From: Clostridia bacterium | GTDB taxonomy: Bacteria > Bacillota > Clostridia > Oscillospirales > Acutalibacteraceae | Assembly (NCBI GenBank): GCA_017549565.1 | Contig: JAFYUI010000010.1 | Location: 1-37,683, forward strand | DNA: 37,683 nt | Direction of reading: 5' to 3' | Shown here: positions 33,543 through 37,683 of the stretch, piece by piece | How positions within the stretch are numbered: the first letter of the stretch is position 1 | Layout of the letters: the number at the start of each line of letters is the position of its first letter | Notes under the pieces: model-generated | What the model saw: the letters and a program-made list of their open reading frames with translations, nothing else | Database searches by the model: none | What the model was told of the DNA's origin: nothing | Position numbers and translations under genes: made by a program

Positions 33543-33576
33543 AAATCTTCCTCCGTTTTTTACAAAACTTTTTTTA

Positions 33577-33605
33577 ATAATATCACAACTTTTATTTAAA
33601 AACAA
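33577..33605 (-). promoter_or_regulatory. Promoter of the SGNH/MBOAT cassette
   Basis: -35 TTGTTT (33600-33605), 17-nt spacer, -10 TATTAT (33577-33582). A short inverted repeat AATAAC-TT-GTTATT (33604-33617) touches the -35 and could be an operator. Confidence 0.6.
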
Positions 33606-33727
33606 TAACTTGTTATTATTTTATATGGTAGATTTCCCACCAATATTTTAAATAACTATTAACTGTTTTTAATAATTAGACGAATTAACTCCGAAAAACA
33701 CTCGAAAAAATTAAATCGCACCCAAAA

Positions 33728-33755
33728 GCAGGTGCCAAATTGCTTTGACACCTGC
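33728..33755 (-). terminator. Terminator after the DUF4173-like gene
   Basis: 12-bp stem with one G-U pair (GCAGGTG... / ...CACCTGC, 33728-33755) and a 4-nt loop. On the minus strand only CTTTT follows, so strength is moderate. Confidence 0.65.
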
Positions 33756-33765
33756 AAAATCATTT

Positions 33766-35382
33766 TTAAAAGTCTGAATAATATGTTTCGTCCGGCTCAC
33801 TAAAATGGCTTTGACAAATTGTGCTAAACCAAGGGTTTTCTTCTATATAATCATAAAGCGCGTCATAAGCCAACGCTTTTGGTATGTTAAAATGCGCAAA
33901 GTCCTTATTTATTTCATTTGCCTTTAAATCGTCCACCGTAAAGTATACGGCATCCTCCATATTATCAAAATAATCATATAAATATGCCTTTGCCAAATAA
34001 CCTTGCGCCTCAAGCGCAATATCAAAATCCTCAGTTGAAGCAAGTTTTACAATATAAGGTATGCCTTCATACCCAAGTTCATAAAGCCCTTGTATATCAA
34101 TTGTGTCAAGTCTTTGGGTTTTATAACTTTCATAGTTATAACGTGCACAAACATGATTCACATTTGCTGTGCCGAGTATTAGTATAATACTGCCGGCCGT
34201 AATTAAAGCAGTTTTTATAATATTTATTTTTTTAATATAAATTCGCAAAATCACGCTTATAAAAACAATACTTAAAAACAGCATAAACGCGCTTGTTGTA
34301 ACGCGAAGCACCGTCATACCGTAGGTGCCGATGTAAAGCACCATTTTTGAGATTGCCGTAGCAATAATGATAAGAGTAAACACCGATATAAATGTTAATA
34401 TTGCTTTTATGGTGTGGCACACTTTGCCGTTTTCTTTTTTAGCAAGAAATAAAGCCAAAAATACTATCAAAAGGTTTATCACAGCTATAACGCACATTTC
34501 AAAAAATCCCTTGCGGGCATACTGGGCATAAGTAATATCCCCATCGGGTAAAAAGCCCTTAAAAGCACTGAAAAAATAAGCGAGCTGTGAAAAAAGATAA
34601 AGAACGTAGCTTACGCTTATAGCAGATAAAAATGAAATTAAATATGTGTTTTCAATACCTTTAAAATTACCTTCTTTAATCTTTGCTACACGGCCCGTTT
34701 TAAGAGAAAAACCGTATGAAATAAAGAACGGACAAATTGACACGCCGAATATAGTTTTCAAAAAGAAAGTAAATGTATTGCTGAAAATACTGCTCATCAT
34801 ACCTTTGAAGGCATCATCAGAAGATATAAGCAGCGGCACCACCACAAAAAGAACAGGAATTGCACAAAGCAAACCGATAAATGCTTTGCCGATTGTTTTT
34901 TTATTATCCGAATTGCTTGAAAAAAGCGACCTTAAAGTAATGCCTATATTGCCAAGGGTTGAAGCCACCGAATAAAAAATTCCAAAAGTTTGGCGGTCAC
35001 CCTTTGCTGTGCCATTTGCAAAGCCATCGAAACAAACAAGTGACAACAAAAAGCCGATAATAACACCGAAAAATCGCACACTGCCATTTGTGGTGCATAT
35101 AAATATTGCACCGTTTGCCAAAGCCAAAAGTCCGCTTATAAGGGATAAAAATCTCACCTTACCGCTTTTGGCAAAATACACACCAAATAAAATAATAGTT
35201 AAGGCAGATGCTATTAAATATCCAAGGGCAAAACCACTGAATATGCCAAACAAAGAAAAGAATATGACCGCAATAAACGCACATACTGCAAAAACCGTAT
35301 CACTTTTAGTAAGATTAAAAAGCGTTGGTAATGAATCGTTTTGTAATTCTTCGTTTTCTAAAACATTATTATTTTCTTCCAT
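33766..35382 (-). CDS. DUF4173/DUF4153-like polytopic membrane protein
   Basis: A 538-residue protein. A charged N-terminal stretch of about 27 residues is followed by some eleven hydrophobic helices. A soluble C-terminal tail of about 100 residues contains an LYELGYEGIPYIVKLAS segment and many acidic and aromatic residues. It resembles DUF4173/DUF4153 membrane proteins of unknown function in Clostridia. The ATG at 35382 has AAGGAG 8 nt upstream, within the end of the XRE gene. It is last in the DUF2975-XRE-DUF4173 operon. I cannot assign a biochemical role. Confidence 0.72.
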   Translation of the reverse strand: MEENNNVLENEELQNDSLPTLFNLTKSDTVFAVCAFIAVIFFSLFGIFSGFALGYLIASALTIILFGVYFAKSGKVRFLSLISGLLALANGAIFICTTNGSVRFFGVIIGFLLSLVCFDGFANGTAKGDRQTFGIFYSVASTLGNIGITLRSLFSSNSDNKKTIGKAFIGLLCAIPVLFVVVPLLISSDDAFKGMMSSIFSNTFTFFLKTIFGVSICPFFISYGFSLKTGRVAKIKEGNFKGIENTYLISFLSAISVSYVLYLFSQLAYFFSAFKGFLPDGDITYAQYARKGFFEMCVIAVINLLIVFLALFLAKKENGKVCHTIKAILTFISVFTLIIIATAISKMVLYIGTYGMTVLRVTTSAFMLFLSIVFISVILRIYIKKINIIKTALITAGSIILILGTANVNHVCARYNYESYKTQRLDTIDIQGLYELGYEGIPYIVKLASTEDFDIALEAQGYLAKAYLYDYFDNMEDAVYFTVDDLKANEINKDFAHFNIPKALAYDALYDYIEENPWFSTICQSHFSEPDETYYSDF

Positions 35383-35387
35383 CAAAA

Positions 35388-35594
35388 CTACTCCTTATCT
35401 GTATATTTAATTATATCACCCGGTTGGCAATCAAGTGTTTTGCAAATGGCTTCAAGCGTTGAAAAGCGTATTGCCTTCGCCTTTCCTGTTTTAAGTATAG
35501 AAAGATTTGCAGGCGTAATTCCAATTTTTTCTGAAAGCTCAAGCGAAGTCATTTTGCGCATTGCCAACAAAACATCTAAATCCACTTCAATCAT
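35388..35594 (-). CDS. XRE-family (YozG-like) transcriptional regulator
   Basis: A 68-residue protein that is almost entirely a helix-turn-helix: LDVLLAMRKMTSLELSEKIG, then ITPANLSILKTGKAKAIRFS, then TLEAICKTLDCQPGDIIKY. This is the short Cro/CI-type regulator commonly found beside DUF2975 membrane proteins. The gene lies 14 nt after the DUF2975-like gene, and its stop codon overlaps the ribosome-binding site of the downstream gene. A tandem operator-like repeat overlaps the operon promoter (36122-36165), so autoregulation is a reasonable inference. Confidence 0.92.
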   Translation of the reverse strand: MIEVDLDVLLAMRKMTSLELSEKIGITPANLSILKTGKAKAIRFSTLEAICKTLDCQPGDIIKYTDKE

Positions 35595-35608
35595 TTTTCA
35601 CCCTCGCT

Positions 35609-36076
35609 TTATATAGTAAGTTCATTTTCAGTTTTAATTTCTACTGCATTTTGCATAACGTTTTTAACAACACGAAGCATAAGACCCACAAAGGCCGCCG
35701 CAATGGCTATAAAACCAAAAGGTACATAAAAAATACCGCCAACAAAGGTTATAGCAGCCACCGCAAAACAACACCAAGAAATACGGCGAAGATATTTGGC
35801 GTTTGCAGTTATAAAAATATCACCCTTTTTGATATTAAAAAGCAGTTTTAAAAGACTGTAAAGTGTTATATAGGCAAATACACTGCTGGGATAATAGCAA
35901 GCACAAAACAATGTGGTGATTGTTTTAAGCGCAACACCGCCCTCTTTCCAGCCACGATAAATACCAAACCACATATTTACTGCCCAAGGGCCTAAAAACA
36001 GCCCTGTTGTCAGTATGACCGTGAAGGCAAAACAAACAATAATTGACAAAGTAACCGACCTTTTTCTATTCCACAT
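35609..36076 (-). CDS. DUF2975-like membrane protein
   Basis: A 155-residue protein with about four transmembrane helices (residues about 8-30, 50-75, 95-117 and 118-138) and a short charged C terminus. The layout and its pairing with a YozG-like XRE gene match the DUF2975 family, of unknown function. I chose the ATG at 36076 (MWNRKRSVTLS) because GGAGG lies 7-8 nt upstream; a longer frame to 36136 runs through the promoter. It is the first gene of the operon. Confidence 0.8.
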   Translation of the reverse strand: MWNRKRSVTLSIIVCFAFTVILTTGLFLGPWAVNMWFGIYRGWKEGGVALKTITTLFCACYYPSSVFAYITLYSLLKLLFNIKKGDIFITANAKYLRRISWCCFAVAAITFVGGIFYVPFGFIAIAAAFVGLMLRVVKNVMQNAVEIKTENELTI

Positions 36077-36107
36077 AAAATTACCTCCAAAACCATCTTT
36101 TGACATT

Positions 36108-36136
36108 ATAATAACACCAAAATTATCGTTTGTCAA
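36108..36136 (-). promoter_or_regulatory. Promoter of the DUF2975-XRE-DUF4173 operon
   Basis: -35 TTGACA (36131-36136), 17-nt spacer, -10 TATTAT (36108-36113) on the minus strand, 32 bp before the chosen start. The -35 lies inside the first operator-like repeat. Confidence 0.8.
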
Positions 36137-36165
36137 TAATTTTATTATCGAAAAACAATAATTTT
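36122..36165. promoter_or_regulatory. Tandem 22-bp operator-like repeat overlapping the -35
   Basis: Two abutting 22-bp copies (36122-36143 and 36144-36165) share ATTATCG at the left and CAATAATTTT at the right and differ only in the central 5 bp. Each copy is itself a near-palindrome, ATTATCG-N5-CAATAAT. Half-site conservation with a free spacer is what a dimeric repressor site looks like; the XRE protein of the operon is the obvious candidate. Confidence 0.6.
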
Positions 36166-36196
36166 AATTATGTTCAGATTTATTAAAATATAAAAA

Positions 36197-36222
36197 CACC
36201 CTATACCTTTCGGCATAGGGTG
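36197..36222 (-). terminator. Terminator hairpin downstream of the interrupted gene
   Basis: Stem CACCCTAT..CC / GG..ATAGGGTG with one mismatch and a 4-nt loop. On the minus strand TTTTTATATTTT follows at once. It lies 10 nt after the stop of the short remnant frame. Confidence 0.75.
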
Positions 36223-36231
36223 CTGAAATTT

Positions 36232-36285
36232 TTATTTAGTTTCGGGCTTCATAGTCGGAACCTCTGGCCCCGAAATTATAAAACC
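36232..36285 (-). pseudogene. Possible 3' remnant of a gene interrupted by the integrase element
   Basis: A 17-codon open segment (GFIISGPEVPTMKPETK then stop) has no start signal, begins right after an in-frame stop, and ends 10 nt before a good terminator. It lies between the integrase gene and host genes, as the displaced end of a target gene would. I do not recognise the parent protein, and a short open stretch can also be chance. Confidence 0.3.
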
Positions 36286-36343
36286 TTACCTAAGTGTACA
36301 AAACTCCAATGGTTTCAAGTCGTCTCAGAGAGTCGTTTTTACA

Positions 36344-36409
36344 GCACAGAATATAACCCTTTGTATCTGTGCGGCATTTTGGCGTAGTAACTGGCGTACC
36401 ATTGGCGTA
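36344..36409. repeat. Integrase-proximal repeats (possible att / arm-binding sites)
   Basis: Three direct copies of GGCGTA at 36381-36386, 36393-36398 and 36404-36409 are spaced 12 and 11 bp. They lie within 35 bp of the integrase stop codon. An inverted repeat GCACAGA (36344-36350) / TCTGTGC (36366-36372) lies beside them. Repeats of this kind next to int are typical arm-type sites for Tn916/Tn1549-like tyrosine integrases. The exact core crossover cannot be placed without the other element end. Confidence 0.5.
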
Positions 36410-36414
36410 GTTGA

Positions 36415-37659
36415 TTAAATCTGCTTGTCCTTAAAGAATTCACCCAAGCTTGTAAACTCTTTCTTTTTTAGTTCATTGGTCACGTCGCAATAAATATCCA
36501 TCGTTGTACTGATATCAGCGTGGCCTAAAACATCCTGAATTACCTTTATATTGATACCCGACTCACATAGCCGTGTAGCAAAGGTGTGTCTCAAACTGTG
36601 GCAACTAAAGGGCGGCAACAGAACGGGATCTTTTTCTCCTTTGAGCAACACTTCATCATTACAATCACGGATGATTCTTCGAATGGCTTTGTTGAGTGTT
36701 CCTTGATGCTGAACATCACCATAGCGATTTATAAAGATAAAATCCGTATAGCAATCAACAATCGCTTTGCACTTAACCCCGGCATCCTCTTGGTTTTGCT
36801 TTTCAAGTAGGAACGCTTCTTTTACATCATCCATCATCGGTACGGTTCGTTCACCGGCTTTGGTCTTAGGTGAGTTTATGCTAAAAGAACAGCCGTTGCC
36901 GTCACCGTGATTGTAGTATACCAAGGTGTGATTGACGTGGATAAGTCCTTCGTCCAAATCAATGTCGCACCACCGTAGTCCTATCAATTCACCAACACGC
37001 AATCCCGTGCCAAGCATAATAGCAAACACAGGATACCAATGCCGATACACCGGGTGATTTTTAAGGAAGTTAATGAACAGCTGTTGTTCAGGGATAGTAA
37101 GTGCCTTACGCTTTTCTACTTGAAAATTGTGGGACTGTTTCAGTTCTTTCAGCATATTGTCGGTGGGATTAAGACGTATGTAACCATCATCCACAGCCAA
37201 GTTAAACACTTGATGCAGAACCGTATGCACGTTGTCAATGGTTGCTATGGTCAAAATTCTTTCGTCTGCAAGGCGGTTATAAAACCTTTTTACATCAGAT
37301 TTTCTGACATTCGCAATCCGAAGCTTGCCGAATGTGGGGCGCACAAACATATTGTACATATACTTGTAGTTCTGAAAGGTGTTGTGTTTCAAACCGCGTT
37401 TCAGATCACACCACAGGTCAAAAACTTCGTTGACCGTTATCAAACGAATTTCTGTTTTAATGCCGTCCCTTTTATCAAGGATAATTTGCTCTTCTCGTTC
37501 ACGAAGCTCCTCAAGGGTGCCTGCGTATATCGAGTGGCGCTTACCATCGGGAGTGCTCCAGCGGTAATCATAAATTCCGTCTGCTCTTTGGGATTCACCC
37601 TTGCGGAGTGTAACCCGATCCTTATCTAATCTTCTACCTTTACCTTTCTTTGCAGTCAT
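36415..37659 (-). CDS. Tyrosine recombinase / integrase of an integrative element
   Basis: A 414-residue integrase. The N-terminal part (about 1-60, DYRWSTPDGKRHSIYAG) resembles the Tn916-type arm-DNA-binding domain. A SAM-like core-binding domain follows at about 70-160. The catalytic domain shows TGLRVGELIGLRW (Arg), HSLRHTFATRL (His-x-x-Arg), LGHADISTT (His) and the nucleophile tyrosine in MDIYCDVT. A GAAAGGAG site precedes the ATG. The gene points leftwards, so the rest of the element should extend right beyond the window. Its left boundary lies in 36286-36414. Confidence 0.95.
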   Translation of the reverse strand: MTAKKGKGRRLDKDRVTLRKGESQRADGIYDYRWSTPDGKRHSIYAGTLEELREREEQIILDKRDGIKTEIRLITVNEVFDLWCDLKRGLKHNTFQNYKYMYNMFVRPTFGKLRIANVRKSDVKRFYNRLADERILTIATIDNVHTVLHQVFNLAVDDGYIRLNPTDNMLKELKQSHNFQVEKRKALTIPEQQLFINFLKNHPVYRHWYPVFAIMLGTGLRVGELIGLRWCDIDLDEGLIHVNHTLVYYNHGDGNGCSFSINSPKTKAGERTVPMMDDVKEAFLLEKQNQEDAGVKCKAIVDCYTDFIFINRYGDVQHQGTLNKAIRRIIRDCNDEVLLKGEKDPVLLPPFSCHSLRHTFATRLCESGINIKVIQDVLGHADISTTMDIYCDVTNELKKKEFTSLGEFFKDKQI

Positions 37660-37683
37660 ATTTATCTAGCTCCTTTCAATACC

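Noticed and set aside
36077-36136. Longer DUF2975-like start at 36136
   Set aside because: It would begin inside the -35 of the promoter; the ATG at 36076 has a strong GGAGG upstream.
37039-37629. A 196-codon plus-strand frame opposite the integrase
   Set aside because: It is a shadow of the integrase coding strand, whose catalytic motifs are intact on the minus strand.
1-37683. CRISPR array or cas genes
   Set aside because: No regularly spaced direct repeats with unique spacers and no Cas-like proteins were seen; the closest repeats (36122-36165 and 36381-36409) are two and three copies of operator- or att-like type.

Overview
The window looks like a low-to-moderate G+C, spore-forming Firmicute of class Clostridia, probably a gut Oscillospirales-type bacterium. 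This is inferred from the spoIIAA-spoIIAB-sigF operon, a CapABC-type tyrosine-phosphorylation trio, RqcH, YerC, and the way protein families are spread. No 16S or 23S sequence is inside the window, so the taxonomic placement is inference. The left edge runs into what looks like an rRNA promoter and leader. The right edge runs into a mobile element.

Layout. (1) 1-189: strong promoter with an A/T-rich upstream element, firing leftwards out of the window. (2) 190-10534, minus strand: sporulation sigma operon, folC, valS, and a parE-parC type II topoisomerase pair that has a hairpin-rich repeat between its two genes. (3) 10650-21982, plus strand: a phosphoglucomutase. Then comes a tightly packed operon (cell-wall amidase, YhaM nuclease, a small CxxC redox protein, TrmK, RqcH, a TIM-barrel protein), a CapA/CapB/CapC trio, and pgeF. 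(4) 21985-24750, minus strand: a polar amino-acid ABC transporter co-transcribed with the TrpR-like gene yerC. It sits behind a promoter region rich in repeated CACTTTA/TAAAGTG half-sites and a possible 6-codon leader ORF. (5) 24860-28560: LTA-synthase-like gene plus a NUDIX gene, a convergent RluA-family pseudouridine synthase, and tRNA-Leu(CAG) with its own promoter and terminator. (6) 28585-33605, minus strand: a four-gene cell-surface cassette. It contains a lipoprotein with LRR then SGNH domains, a 97-residue membrane protein, an MBOAT acyltransferase, and an SGNH protein with a C-terminal LRR. (7) 33728-36165, minus strand: a membrane-protein operon (DUF2975-like, XRE regulator, DUF4173-like) with a tandem operator on its promoter. 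(8) 36232-37683: tyrosine integrase with GGCGTA repeats and the 3' remnant of a possibly interrupted gene.

How the genes work together. Most of the window is housekeeping: translation quality control (ValS, TrmK, RqcH, RluA family, tRNA-Leu), DNA topology, folate, envelope synthesis and sporulation commitment. The most system-like novelty is the surface cassette at 28.6-33.6 kb. An MBOAT channel-type O-acyltransferase is flanked by two SGNH proteins that carry BspA-like leucine-rich repeats in opposite domain orders, and a small integral membrane protein is translationally coupled to the MBOAT. This resembles the logic of Dlt, Alg and Pat O-acylation systems but with surface-adhesion-type modules, and its substrate cannot be read from the sequence.
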